Of a DNA stretch of 64,000 nt, positions 26,374 through 34,618 are shown one piece after another; the first letter of the stretch is position 1; the number at the start of each line of letters is the position of its first letter. The notes under the pieces were generated by a model, which saw only the letters and a list, made by a program, of their open reading frames with translations, did no database searches and was not told the DNA's origin. This DNA comes from Clostridium lundense DSM 17049 (GTDB taxonomy: Bacteria > Bacillota > Clostridia > Clostridiales > Clostridiaceae), in assembly GCF_000619945.1 (NCBI RefSeq), contig NZ_JHVC01000008.1:1-64000 (forward strand), given 5' to 3'. Both the position numbers and the translations under genes were made by a program.

Positions 26374-26571
26374 CTATAATTGGAACATAGTTTTAACTAC
26401 ATTAAACAGCTTGTTTACAAGATTTATTACCATCATTAATATTATTACTATACCTGCTAAATTTGTTATTACTGCATAATCATCATATCCGCTTGTCTTT
26501 AGTATCTTGTCAAGTATAATAATCAAAATACTTACAGCTCCTATTTTAAAAATTAAATTTACATCCAACAT
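26374..26571 (-). CDS. spoIIIAC: Stage III sporulation protein AC
   Basis: A 65-residue protein made almost entirely of two membrane helices (about 5-22 and 33-58), with the family motif LDKILKTSGYDDYA between them. Homologous to SpoIIIAD. Its size is exactly that expected for the family. Confidence 0.93.
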   Translation of the reverse strand: MLDVNLIFKIGAVSILIIILDKILKTSGYDDYAVITNLAGIVIILMMVINLVNKLFNVVKTMFQL

Positions 26572-26587
26572 ATTTCTTCTCCCCCTT

Positions 26588-27106
26588 TTAGATGAGCATA
26601 ATTACAATCATAGTTCCTAAAGTGAAACCTAGGTATCTATACATCTTTACATTTTTTTTCATTAATATTTCAGCCTCTAATATTTGCTTTTTCAAATTTT
26701 CTAAAGTTAATACAAACATTCTTTTTTGCCCTTCAACATCAGATTCTCCTAAAGTTTTTCCAAGGTTTAAAATCACATTCATATCTTCTTTATTTACATC
26801 TAATGAATCTTTCATTTTCTTAAAGGCTTTTTTAAAACCATCATAAACACTATCCACTTCATTCAATTGCAACATATCTGATACGATTTTAAAGAATTCA
26901 TTTAATGGATAACTGCTTTTTTGGTATATATTATAAAAAGCTTCTGGTAAAGGAGTGTGGGTATATATAATTTCATTTTGCAGTTGATGTATGCCCCTTT
27001 CCATTTCCTTTAGCTGATTAGTCCTTTTCTTAAATCTTTCACTTAATATGAAGCCTGTTGTTGTGGAAGAGGCTAAAACTAATAAACTGCCCATAATTTT
27101 CAACAT
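26588..27106 (-). CDS. spoIIIAB: Stage III sporulation protein AB
   Basis: A 172-residue protein with an N-terminal hydrophobic helix (3-22) and a C-terminal helix (155-172) around a cytoplasmic helical domain related to GspF/type II secretion subunits. Conserved pieces include RFKKRTNQLKEMERGIHQLQ (25-44), EIIYTHTPLPEAF and LGKTLGESDVEGQ. It starts 1 bp beyond the spoIIIAA stop. Confidence 0.93.
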   Translation of the reverse strand: MLKIMGSLLVLASSTTTGFILSERFKKRTNQLKEMERGIHQLQNEIIYTHTPLPEAFYNIYQKSSYPLNEFFKIVSDMLQLNEVDSVYDGFKKAFKKMKDSLDVNKEDMNVILNLGKTLGESDVEGQKRMFVLTLENLKKQILEAEILMKKNVKMYRYLGFTLGTMIVIMLI

Positions 27107-27107
27107 A

Positions 27108-28025
27108 CTAACCTTTTAGAATAACCTTATCATCTCTAAAACTATATATATATTCCACAGTACCTATACCATTTTTATTACTTAAAATAATAGCTTTCTT
27201 AAAAACTTTATTATCCATTATCTCTTTAAAAACAGCTCTTTCATAAAGATCCTCTATACCATAACCATGTATGGTAGTTATAAGACTAACCCCTGAATTC
27301 ATAGCACCTATAATACTTTCCATATCTGATAAAGTACCTATTTCATCACACACTATTATATCCGGAGACATACTTCTTATGGCCATCATTATCCCTGAAG
27401 CTTTAGGACAACAATCTAAAACATCTGTCCTTATGCCTATATTTAATTGAGGAATGCCATTATAACATGCTGCTATTTCACTTCTTTCATCTATTACACA
27501 AACTTTTTTCCCTTTAAACCTAAATTCCTTTATTCCTTCAGATATATTTCTTGCTATATCTCTTAAAAGAGTTGTTTTACCACATTTTGGGGGAGAAATA
27601 ATTATTGTATTTTCCATAATATTATTTTCAATAATATAAGGTATTATTTTATTAGAACATCCTATTACTTCCCTACATATCCTTATATTCATTGACGCCG
27701 TATCCTTTATTGTTTTAACTTCATTATTTTGAATAACACATCTCCCACATATACCTACCCTATGTCCACCTTTTATAGTTATATATCCTTGTTTAATTTC
27801 TTCATCATAGGCATAAATGGAATAGTTACTCATTCTTTGGATGATAATTTTGATTTCTTCTAAATTAGCAATATGATTAGTTATTATTTCATCGTCTCCA
27901 TATTGAAGTATTATTGGCTTGTCTCCTCTAATTCTTATTTCTTGAAGATTATTCATGTCTTTTAAGTCAATAGATTTTTTAATACTATCTGGTAATATAT
28001 TTAATATTTCTCTATCGTTTATCAT
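27108..28025 (-). CDS. spoIIIAA: Stage III sporulation protein AA (ATPase)
   Basis: The secretion-type ATPase of the SpoIIIA complex, 305 residues. The nucleotide-binding loop is SPPKCGKTT (144-152), with K150 and T151 intact but the usual first Gly of the P-loop replaced by Ser. Walker B is DIIVCDEIG near 216, and RVGICGRCVI near 89 is a family landmark. It is the first gene of the operon. The Ser is tolerated in many P-loop enzymes, so activity is still expected. Confidence 0.94.
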   Translation of the reverse strand: MINDREILNILPDSIKKSIDLKDMNNLQEIRIRGDKPIILQYGDDEIITNHIANLEEIKIIIQRMSNYSIYAYDEEIKQGYITIKGGHRVGICGRCVIQNNEVKTIKDTASMNIRICREVIGCSNKIIPYIIENNIMENTIIISPPKCGKTTLLRDIARNISEGIKEFRFKGKKVCVIDERSEIAACYNGIPQLNIGIRTDVLDCCPKASGIMMAIRSMSPDIIVCDEIGTLSDMESIIGAMNSGVSLITTIHGYGIEDLYERAVFKEIMDNKVFKKAIILSNKNGIGTVEYIYSFRDDKVILKG

Positions 28026-28112
28026 CTTTTATTCTCCTTTCTTATTAAAAGGTATTTTAAATTCCATTAAAATATGACTGACTAAGAAAATTTTTTTAAT
28101 TTTTCCAAACAA

Positions 28113-28147
28113 AAAAATCAGATTGATTTTTTATCAATCTGATTTTT
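28113..28147 (-). terminator. Terminator after the Zn-ribbon gene, upstream of spoIIIA
   Basis: Fifteen-base perfect arms AAAAATCAGATTGAT (28113-28127) and the complement (28133-28147) end in a T run on the minus strand. It isolates the spoIIIA operon from the gene at 28172. Confidence 0.9.
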
Positions 28148-28171
28148 CACTTATACTTATGTAACTAAATT

Positions 28172-28594
28172 TTATTCACAATCATCGCAATCATCACAAC
28201 CACACCCACAACCTATATGAAGTGGAATGTCTTTATGACAATTTGGACAAATTATACTATCTTTTCCTTTTAAAATTCCAGTATCTATATATACTGTTTC
28301 ACCACAATTATCACAAGTCATATCAATAAAGTCTTCGATATCTTCTTCATCAAAATCATCTTCGTCTTCATCATCATATAGATCTTCTTCTATTGAATTT
28401 AAATCTTCATCTAATTCATCTACATAATCCTGAAGATCATTTTGTGAATCTTTAATTTCTTCAATTTCTTCACCGATATCTTCCAATATACTAGCTATTT
28501 CTCTTATTATTCTTCCTTCTTTGCTTTCCTCATCAATCCCTAATCCATCGATTAATCCATTCAAATAAGCAACTTTTGATTTTAAAGTATCCAT
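28172..28594 (-). CDS. Acidic coiled-coil protein with zinc ribbon (CD1247-like)
   Basis: A 140-residue cytoplasmic protein. Residues 1-75 are helical (MDTLKSKVAYLNGLIDGLGI, then a heptad-rich stretch). Residues 63-90 are almost only Asp and Glu. Residues 94-120 hold a zinc ribbon, CDNCG ... CPNCH, and the tail is an unusual Cys/Asp string (CGCGCDDCDDCE). The N-terminus resembles that of clostridial CD1247-type proteins; no function is established that I know of. It is monocistronic, with hairpins on both sides. Confidence 0.75.
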   Translation of the reverse strand: MDTLKSKVAYLNGLIDGLGIDEESKEGRIIREIASILEDIGEEIEEIKDSQNDLQDYVDELDEDLNSIEEDLYDDEDEDDFDEEDIEDFIDMTCDNCGETVYIDTGILKGKDSIICPNCHKDIPLHIGCGCGCDDCDDCE

Positions 28595-28622
28595 ATTTTC
28601 ACATCCTTTTTTTATTTAATAA

Positions 28623-28651
28623 TAACGACATACATTACATGTATGTCGTTA
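28623..28651 (-). terminator. Hairpin after efp
   Basis: Eleven-base arms TAACGACATAC and GTATGTCGTTA close a seven-base loop in the gap between efp and the Zn-ribbon gene; a short T-rich tail follows on the minus strand. Confidence 0.7.
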
Positions 28652-28679
28652 CAAAAATGTACACTTATTATATTATAAC

Positions 28680-29237
28680 CTAAACTCTTTCCATATATTC
28701 GCCAGTTCTAGTATCTATTCTAATCATATCTCCTTCATTTACGAATAATGGAACTGGAACAACTGCTCCTGTTTCTACAGTAGCTGGCTTTAATACGTTT
28801 GTAGCAGTATTTCCTTTTGCACCTGGTTCTGTATGAGTTATTTGTAATTCAACAAAGTTTGGTGGTTCTACTGAGAATGCTTCTCCTTTGTAGAACTTTA
28901 TTATAGCAAACATATTTTCCTTTAAGAACTTAATTGCATCTTCAACCTGTTCAAAATTTAATGGAATTTGTTCAAAAGTTTCTTGATCCATGAAGTAATA
29001 TAACTGTCCATCAGAATATAAATACTGCATTTCTTTTCTTTCAATTACAGCTTCTTGGAATTTAGCTGTTGGGTTAAATGTTGTTTCAGTAACTCCACCA
29101 GACATAACATTCTTTAATTTTACTCTTACGAAAGCTGCACCTTTACCAGGTTTTACGTGTAAAAAATCCACAACTGTGAAAACTTGTCCATCTAATTCAA
29201 AAGTAGTTCCTTTTCTTATATCTCCTGCTGATATCAT
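28680..29237 (-). CDS. efp: Translation elongation factor P
   Basis: EF-P binds ribosomes stalled at consecutive prolines and promotes peptide bond formation. The 185-residue product has the three beta-barrel domains. The modifiable loop reads HVKPGKGAAFVR (near 27-38), with Lys at its tip, as in many bacteria. The start at ATG 29237 gives the family N-terminus MISAGDIRKG; an upstream TTG frame is the ribosome binding site itself. It lies beside a Xaa-Pro peptidase gene, as in Bacillus. Confidence 0.96.
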   Translation of the reverse strand: MISAGDIRKGTTFELDGQVFTVVDFLHVKPGKGAAFVRVKLKNVMSGGVTETTFNPTAKFQEAVIERKEMQYLYSDGQLYYFMDQETFEQIPLNFEQVEDAIKFLKENMFAIIKFYKGEAFSVEPPNFVELQITHTEPGAKGNTATNVLKPATVETGAVVPVPLFVNEGDMIRIDTRTGEYMERV

Positions 29238-29309
29238 TTTTAAGAATCCCTCCAAAACTATTAATTCATTTATATTATAACCTTATCAGGTAAGTTAATA
29301 CTTATTAAT

Positions 29310-30377
29310 TTATATAAATATCATATTTTTTGGTGACTTTGAAAGTACTTCACAACCACTTTCAGTGATAAGAATTAAGTCCTCAATTCGTACTCCAAAT
29401 TCATTTGGTAGATAGATCCCCGGTTCATCTGTAACTATCATACCTGGCTTTAATATTGTGTTTCCCATAGGACTTACTCTTGGATTTTCATGTATTTCTC
29501 TTCCTACACCATGACCAAGTCCATGACCAAAGTAATCACCATAACCATTTTTCTTAATAACATCTCTTGCTACTTTATCAACTTCTGCCCCTGTTATACC
29601 AGGTTTATAAGCTTTCAAAGCCTCTTCTTGAGCTTTTAAAACTACATTATATACTTCTGTCATTTTTTCTGTTGCATTTCCCATAACTATAGTTCGGGTC
29701 ATATCGGAACAATAATCATTATACACACAACCAAAATCTAGGGTCAAGAAATCTCCCATTCTTATTACCTTATCTGTTGGCTGTCCATGTGGTAATGATG
29801 ATCTTTCACCTGATGCTACTATAGAAGGAAAAGATAATCCACTAGCTCCAAATCTTTTTAACCAGTATTCTAATTCTACTCCAACTTCTCTCTCACACAT
29901 ACCAGGTTTTACAAATTGTAATATTTTTATAAAAGCTTCATCTGCAATAGCCGCTGCTTTTTTTATTGCTGCTACTTCATCACTATCTTTTATTATTCTT
30001 AGTTCCTCTACCATGCCTTCCATAGGAACTAGTTCGCAATTTAATTTATCTTTATATGTAATATATTTATCAAATGTAAGTATATTTTCTTCAAAACCAA
30101 GAGTCTTTATTCTTAGTTCTTCTACTACATCTTTTAAAAACTCTTCAATTTTTCCCTTGTATTGTTTAACTTCCAAGCCTTTTACCTGTGCCATGGCTTG
30201 CTCTGTATATCTTGAATCTGTTATAAATACAGCTCTATCTAAACCTATGACAGCAAAACTTTCATCTCCAGTAAAACCACTTATATAGTTTCTATTTGGG
30301 TCTCCTACAAGTAAAACTCCGTTTAAACCCTTTTCTTTCATTTTTTCTCTTAACTTCTCTATTCTATTTTGAAACAT
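29310..30377 (-). CDS. Xaa-Pro aminopeptidase / M24 family metallopeptidase
   Basis: A dimetal peptidase of 355 residues that removes N-terminal residues before proline or cleaves Xaa-Pro dipeptides. There is an N-terminal creatinase-like domain (1-130) and a pita-bread C-terminal domain with metal ligands in TLDFGCVYNDYCSDMTRT (two Asp), GHGLGHGVG (His), TDEPGIY (Glu) and GVRIEDLI (Glu). The start at 30377 follows GGGGGTG. It is immediately upstream of efp, a conserved pair (yqhT-efp). Confidence 0.92.
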   Translation of the reverse strand: MFQNRIEKLREKMKEKGLNGVLLVGDPNRNYISGFTGDESFAVIGLDRAVFITDSRYTEQAMAQVKGLEVKQYKGKIEEFLKDVVEELRIKTLGFEENILTFDKYITYKDKLNCELVPMEGMVEELRIIKDSDEVAAIKKAAAIADEAFIKILQFVKPGMCEREVGVELEYWLKRFGASGLSFPSIVASGERSSLPHGQPTDKVIRMGDFLTLDFGCVYNDYCSDMTRTIVMGNATEKMTEVYNVVLKAQEEALKAYKPGITGAEVDKVARDVIKKNGYGDYFGHGLGHGVGREIHENPRVSPMGNTILKPGMIVTDEPGIYLPNEFGVRIEDLILITESGCEVLSKSPKNMIFI

Positions 30378-30473
30378 GTTTTCACCCCCAGATGTATATT
30401 TACTGCTGAACAATGATATTTTATCAAAACTTGTGATTATTTGCAAATAATATTGCATAATTATTTCATTTTA

Positions 30474-30995
30474 TTATTTTTTATATTTCATAATACTATT
30501 AATTATATAATCACCAATTGCCTCAATAGATTTATTATAATTATCTATTTTTATATGAGCCTTATTATATATTGGTAACCTTTTTTTGTACAGTTCTATC
30601 AATTTTTCTTTTATATTATTTTGTAATAATGGTCTGTCATTGGATATCTCATTTCTAGTAATCAATATTTCCAAAGGTACATCTAAAAATATAGTTATTC
30701 CTGCATTATTTAATTTATCTATATTATTATAAAATGCAGGCAACCCTCCTCCGGTAGATATTACTCTTTTATCCATACACATGATATCATCCACAATTCT
30801 TTTTTCCAATTGCCTGAAATATTCTTCCCCCTTACATTTAAAAATTTCTTTTATAGTCATATTCTCATTATGTATTATACTCTCATCTGTATCCATAAAA
30901 GAATAGTTTAATTTTTGACTTAAAATTTTTCCTATAGCAGTTTTACCGGAACCTGGCATACCAATTAAAATTATATTTATATTATCCCTCCCCAT
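30474..30995 (-). CDS. aroK: Shikimate kinase
   Basis: The enzyme phosphorylates shikimate at the 3-hydroxyl in aromatic amino acid synthesis. The product is about 173 residues. P-loop GMPGSGKTAIG (near 14-24), the shikimate-binding DTDE (near 38) and GGG (near 85), and the lid Arg in NDRPLL are all visible. The start is not well defined: ATG 30995 has a poor ribosome binding site. Other aromatic pathway genes (aroF, aroB) are 18-20 kb away in the same window. Confidence 0.92.
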   Translation of the reverse strand: MGRDNINIILIGMPGSGKTAIGKILSQKLNYSFMDTDESIIHNENMTIKEIFKCKGEEYFRQLEKRIVDDIMCMDKRVISTGGGLPAFYNNIDKLNNAGITIFLDVPLEILITRNEISNDRPLLQNNIKEKLIELYKKRLPIYNKAHIKIDNYNKSIEAIGDYIINSIMKYKK

Positions 30996-31043
30996 CAAGT
31001 GATTCTTAGCTTTAGATGAAATTTTCTTAACACCAAATAAAAT

Positions 31044-31454
31044 TCATAAACCTAATCTCAATCTTCCTACAACATTGTTTATGTCATCGCTATTCTTTTT
31101 TAAACTTAAAAATATTATCTCCTTAAATCTATTATTATATTTGATGCTATTTATAAAACTAAAAAAAGAAGTTATACTACCTTTAAAGGTTAATTCAACA
31201 TCTATATTATTATTTTTATCTTTATCAATATTAACTATACTAAAATTTTTATTTTCTTCTACAAGTTCTATAATATCACTATATGTATACTTTTTCACTT
31301 TTTTTTCAGATAAATTTCTATACTTTTTCTGAATTTTTTTATTAACAGATATTTGTTTTTTTATGTTATCATAGACTTTATAATTAAAAACAACAGATAT
31401 TAGTAATATGCATAAAGTTAATACAATTAACAATTTATAGTTATTATCTTGCAT
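31044..31454 (-). CDS. PilO-like type IV pilus assembly protein (probable)
   Basis: A 136-residue protein with one N-terminal membrane helix (7-26), a short coiled coil, and an alpha/beta domain ending in a strand (VVGRLRLGL). It overlaps the PilN-like gene by 11 bp and is last in the pilus operon, exactly where pilO stands. Similarity to PilO is structural and positional rather than a recognised motif. Together with PilM and PilN it would form the inner-membrane platform. Confidence 0.6.
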   Translation of the reverse strand: MQDNNYKLLIVLTLCILLISVVFNYKVYDNIKKQISVNKKIQKKYRNLSEKKVKKYTYSDIIELVEENKNFSIVNIDKDKNNNIDVELTFKGSITSFFSFINSIKYNNRFKEIIFLSLKKNSDDINNVVGRLRLGL

Positions 31455-31902
31455 TTAGTGCTACACCTACTTTGTAATAATAATTATCCCCTTTTTTTTC
31501 AGGTCCTTTCAGATTCACCACTGTAAAATTATTCTTTTGTTCCAAATTTATTATGCTTTGCTTACACTCCTTAATACTACTACCAATACCATCTATATAT
31601 AATGTATTATTTCTTAAAGTTATAAAATAGAAATTATTATTATCCTTTGTTATTTCCCATAAATCTTCTATATTTTTTTTAATTATTTTATTATTTTCTT
31701 TTAAACACATATCTTGAACTTTTGCGTCAAATGTTTTCTCCTCCCTTTTTAAATTATTTAATCTATTCATATTAGCTTTTAGAATACATATCGAAAAAAG
31801 TAGTAAAGCCAATGCTATAAAAAATATTAATTTAAATATTTTTTTCTTTCTTTCTAAATTTTCTTCCATAAAACTATAGGGAATAAAATTAGTATTACTC
31901 AT
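31444..31902 (-). CDS. PilN-like type IV pilus assembly protein (probable)
   Basis: A 152-residue bitopic protein: a short cytoplasmic head with NFIPYSFMEENLERKKK, like the N-terminal PilM-binding motif of PilN (N-x-[LI]-P), a membrane helix at about 24-43, a coiled coil and a ferredoxin-like domain. It lies between the pilM- and pilO-like genes. The head motif and order support the name; sequence is divergent. Confidence 0.65.
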   Translation of the reverse strand: MSNTNFIPYSFMEENLERKKKIFKLIFFIALALLLFSICILKANMNRLNNLKREEKTFDAKVQDMCLKENNKIIKKNIEDLWEITKDNNNFYFITLRNNTLYIDGIGSSIKECKQSIINLEQKNNFTVVNLKGPEKKGDNYYYKVGVALNAR

Positions 31903-31906
31903 AATA

Positions 31907-32683
31907 TTATCCTCCCATATAAATGAACTTCTTGATTATATCATCTCTACCAACAGATCCTAAATCTTTACACTCATAATACTTTGTACTTTCTTTTATC
32001 AAATCTTTATTTTTAAAATTCACAAAATATACTGCATTTAAATTCTGTTCTCCCATCTTTCTACTGCTGTGTTCTATAAAATCTTTTAAATATTTAATAA
32101 ATGTGTTTTCATCATAATTATTTATTATATTATTACAAATTAGTTTATTATCCTTGCAAGCTATAAGATATGTTTTATAATTATGAATAAAAGTAAATAT
32201 AAATTGTTTTTCTTTAAAACTTTTCATAAAAAAATTTAAAAAACAAAATTGTATTAGCCATACTCCCTTAACACTATTTTTATTAAATTCAATATTCTTA
32301 AGCATATCAATTTCTTTCCAATTCAAACAAAAAACTAATACCTCTATGCTCTTCTCTCCTTCTTTGTAAATACTATAAGAATAAATAAGATTATCTATAT
32401 CCTTAAAATAATATTCAATTTCTCCCCTAATAACCTTATCCAGATAAGACTTTTTCACCTTAGGTATAGTTATTAACTTAACAAAAACCTTTTCTCCATT
32501 TAAAATAAAATGTATATTTCTTTTCTGAATATTTACTTTTAAATTTTTCAATTCATTTCTATCACCAATAATTTTTCTTTCCATACCTTCTTTAATATTT
32601 TTCCTTAACAACTTTCTGCCACCATAATCATTTAGATATATGTACTCATCATCTATCTCTATTACACTATTTCTTTTAAACAA
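31907..32683 (-). CDS. PilM-like type IV pilus assembly protein (probable)
   Basis: A 258-residue soluble protein with the actin-like PilM start (SVIEIDDEYIYLNDYGGRKL), then IPKVKKSYLDKVIRGEIEYY and a phosphatase-like second half. It is shorter than typical PilM (about 340-350 residues), and the nucleotide-binding motifs are not evident, so it may be a reduced form. It precedes the pilN-like gene by 4 bp, and GAGGA lies upstream of the ATG. Confidence 0.6.
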   Translation of the reverse strand: MFKRNSVIEIDDEYIYLNDYGGRKLLRKNIKEGMERKIIGDRNELKNLKVNIQKRNIHFILNGEKVFVKLITIPKVKKSYLDKVIRGEIEYYFKDIDNLIYSYSIYKEGEKSIEVLVFCLNWKEIDMLKNIEFNKNSVKGVWLIQFCFLNFFMKSFKEKQFIFTFIHNYKTYLIACKDNKLICNNIINNYDENTFIKYLKDFIEHSSRKMGEQNLNAVYFVNFKNKDLIKESTKYYECKDLGSVGRDDIIKKFIYMGG

Positions 32684-32711
32684 TTATTTTCCTCCTCAAG
32701 ATTTATATTAC

Positions 32712-32876
32712 TTATTTTAAATTAGATGTGTCCCTTATGTAATTAATAATAAATTTATTATTATTAATCCTCATGCATTGTAGTGTCAATATATAAAAGG
32801 AAATAACAACGCAAATAGTACCAACTAATAAGGTATATATAAGAATAAATCCTCTTTTTTTCTTATTCCAAAACAT
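32712..32876 (-). CDS. Small PilX-like membrane protein of the pilus operon
   Basis: A 54-codon gene begins at ATG 32876, nine bases after AAGGGA, and overlaps the end of the prepilin-like gene at 32825. The product starts MFWNKKKRGFILIYTLLVG and continues as one membrane helix (about 9-31) with a short polar tail. The KKRGFILI start resembles the N-terminal segment of PilX-type minor pilins, although the usual Glu at position 5 is absent. The tight packing inside the operon supports it being real. Confidence 0.65.
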   Translation of the reverse strand: MFWNKKKRGFILIYTLLVGTICVVISFYILTLQCMRINNNKFIINYIRDTSNLK

Positions 32877-33295
32877 CGCTCATATTCCCTTCCATATTTT
32901 GTTTTTATTTTTACATATACAGTATTACAGACGCCTTCCACTAGAAAACTTTTAACATCATACATTATAGTATTACTATATTTTGAATTGCTTTTATTGT
33001 AAGAAATCACTAGCTTTCCATTCTTTAATTTTATATAATTACTTTTATCCTTATTATTAACCTTTATTTCATTTACATCTTTATTATTCTTAAATATATC
33101 AATGCTTTCTGCTGCATCTAATTGTTGCTCAATAAAAATAAATGCTTGATCTACATAAAATTCTTCCATGATATGATTACTTTCTTTCCTATATAAATTT
33201 AAATATATTATTAAACTTCTTATTCCTGCTAATGATATAATTGAAATTATACTTATAGATATTAAAATTTCTATTAAAGAAAATCCTTTTTTCAT
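32825..33295 (-). CDS. Prepilin-like protein (minor pilin)
   Basis: A 156-residue protein with the class III prepilin signal KKGFSLIEIL: cleavage after Gly by prepilin peptidase would leave Phe as the methylated first residue and Glu at position 5. A hydrophobic helix follows (to about 30), then a beta-rich globular part with WF-type strands. Its ATG overlaps the stop of the gene before it. Likely a minor pilin that primes the fibre. Confidence 0.85.
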   Translation of the reverse strand: MKKGFSLIEILISISIISIISLAGIRSLIIYLNLYRKESNHIMEEFYVDQAFIFIEQQLDAAESIDIFKNNKDVNEIKVNNKDKSNYIKLKNGKLVISYNKSNSKYSNTIMYDVKSFLVEGVCNTVYVKIKTKYGREYERCFGIRKKEDLFLYIPY

Positions 33296-33735
33296 TGTTC
33301 AAAATCCTTATCAAAATCACACTCAATATATTTATCATCCGATATTTTTAAAAGGATATTTACATTATATCGCTTATGTTTATCTTCTACTTTCTCCACA
33401 TTTACATGAATATATGGCTCTTCTTTTGGATTACTCTTAGATAAAATTTCTTTCAAATGCTTTTTCCTTAAATTTTCCATATTAATATTTTCCTTATGGA
33501 TAAATTTTTCTTCACCTTGTTTTATATAAAATAATTCCTCCTCTTTTAAGTTATATGCTATATTATTTTTTAATCCTTCAATAAAATAAGCATATTCCCT
33601 TAAATTTTCATTATATAATTTTAATTTACAAGAAACTATAATTACACTAACAGCAGTTATGGCCATTAAAGAAAATAAAGTCATACTACATAATACTTCA
33701 ATTATTGTAAATGCCTTTTTATTTAATTTCCACAT
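33292..33735 (-). CDS. Prepilin-like protein (minor pilin)
   Basis: The start at ATG 33735, preceded by GGGAA six bases away, gives 147 residues beginning MWKLNKKAFTIIEVL. The cleavage site carries Ala (KKA|FTIIE) rather than the usual Gly; prepilin peptidase accepts Ala less well. A hydrophobic helix follows to about residue 33, then a lysine- and glutamate-rich domain. Overlaps both neighbours slightly, so translation is coupled. Confidence 0.82.
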   Translation of the reverse strand: MWKLNKKAFTIIEVLCSMTLFSLMAITAVSVIIVSCKLKLYNENLREYAYFIEGLKNNIAYNLKEEELFYIKQGEEKFIHKENINMENLRKKHLKEILSKSNPKEEPYIHVNVEKVEDKHKRYNVNILLKISDDKYIECDFDKDFEQ

Positions 33736-34150
33736 GGGCTGTTCCCACTGATATAGTAATTTCATGTACTTTTCCTTTCCTATCCTTATAAGCTATAGTG
33801 CAAGCATCTCCAGTTATTCCTTTTTCATTTATACCTATTTCTCTTTTACTATTCCCGGCTTTTGTAAATACAAATTTTGTGGGCAAGTCGTATTTATTTA
33901 TCCTTATACCACTACAATAAAATATAATACTCTTATCATTATTTAAAAAGCATATTTTGCCAGATATTTTTTTCTCTCTACAATATTGCTTTCCATTATT
34001 TATAAAATTAATTATAGATTGATCACATAATGTATAATCTAAATTATTCGTTATATTAGAAAATCCATTAATATTTAAAGTTATAAATGCTGCTGATATA
34101 GATAATAGTCCCATATATACTAATAATTCTATAATAGTAAACCCTTTCAT
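33719..34150 (-). CDS. Prepilin-like protein (pseudopilin)
   Basis: From ATG 34150 the product has 143 residues beginning MKGFTIIELLVYMGLLSI, a textbook prepilin signal with almost no leader. The globular part has a pair of Cys (QYCREKKISGKICF and IIFYCSG) and a GspH-like arrangement. The ribosome binding site is poor, but the start lies 19 bp after the major pilin gene, consistent with coupled translation. Confidence 0.85.
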   Translation of the reverse strand: MKGFTIIELLVYMGLLSISAAFITLNINGFSNITNNLDYTLCDQSIINFINNGKQYCREKKISGKICFLNNDKSIIFYCSGIRINKYDLPTKFVFTKAGNSKREIGINEKGITGDACTIAYKDRKGKVHEITISVGTAHVEIK

Positions 34151-34169
34151 TAATTTACTATATCTATCT

Positions 34170-34583
34170 TTATATATTTTGTTCTGAATTATTTTCTGTA
34201 AATTTTTCATTTGATAAATTATATCCATCCTTATTTATGGTCATCTCATGTTTAGTTCCTTCTATAGTAAATGTTATTGTGGCTTCATCATCCTTAGCCG
34301 TTGATACTGTAATAATATTATCATTTTCACCATCACTAAAGCTTATTAAATTATTTATGTCTCCTTGTATACTTCCTTTGATGAATTTCCCTCCATTATC
34401 TGCATAACTTGCCATAGCAGCCATATATATTTGCCTTGCATAATTATCTACTTTTAATTTTTGTGCTTTTCCCCTATAACCATTTAGTTTGGGAATTAAC
34501 AATCCCATAAGAACTAAAATTATAGACATTACAGTTATTAATTCTATTATTGTAAAACCTTTTTTTATAGAATATTTTTTCAT
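34170..34583 (-). CDS. Major type IV pilin / ComGC-like prepilin
   Basis: A 137-residue prepilin with the leader MKKYSIKKG and mature start FTIIELITVMSIILVLMGLL, then an alpha-helical spine (YRGKAQKLKVDNYARQIYMA) and a small beta domain. The long helix with two Lys-rich turns and position directly after pilC point to the major subunit. GGAGGGAG precedes the ATG, the strongest ribosome binding site in the cluster. Confidence 0.88.
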   Translation of the reverse strand: MKKYSIKKGFTIIELITVMSIILVLMGLLIPKLNGYRGKAQKLKVDNYARQIYMAAMASYADNGGKFIKGSIQGDINNLISFSDGENDNIITVSTAKDDEATITFTIEGTKHEMTINKDGYNLSNEKFTENNSEQNI

Positions 34584-34618
34584 AATACTCCCTCCATATA
34601 ATAAATATAAATGCTTAA

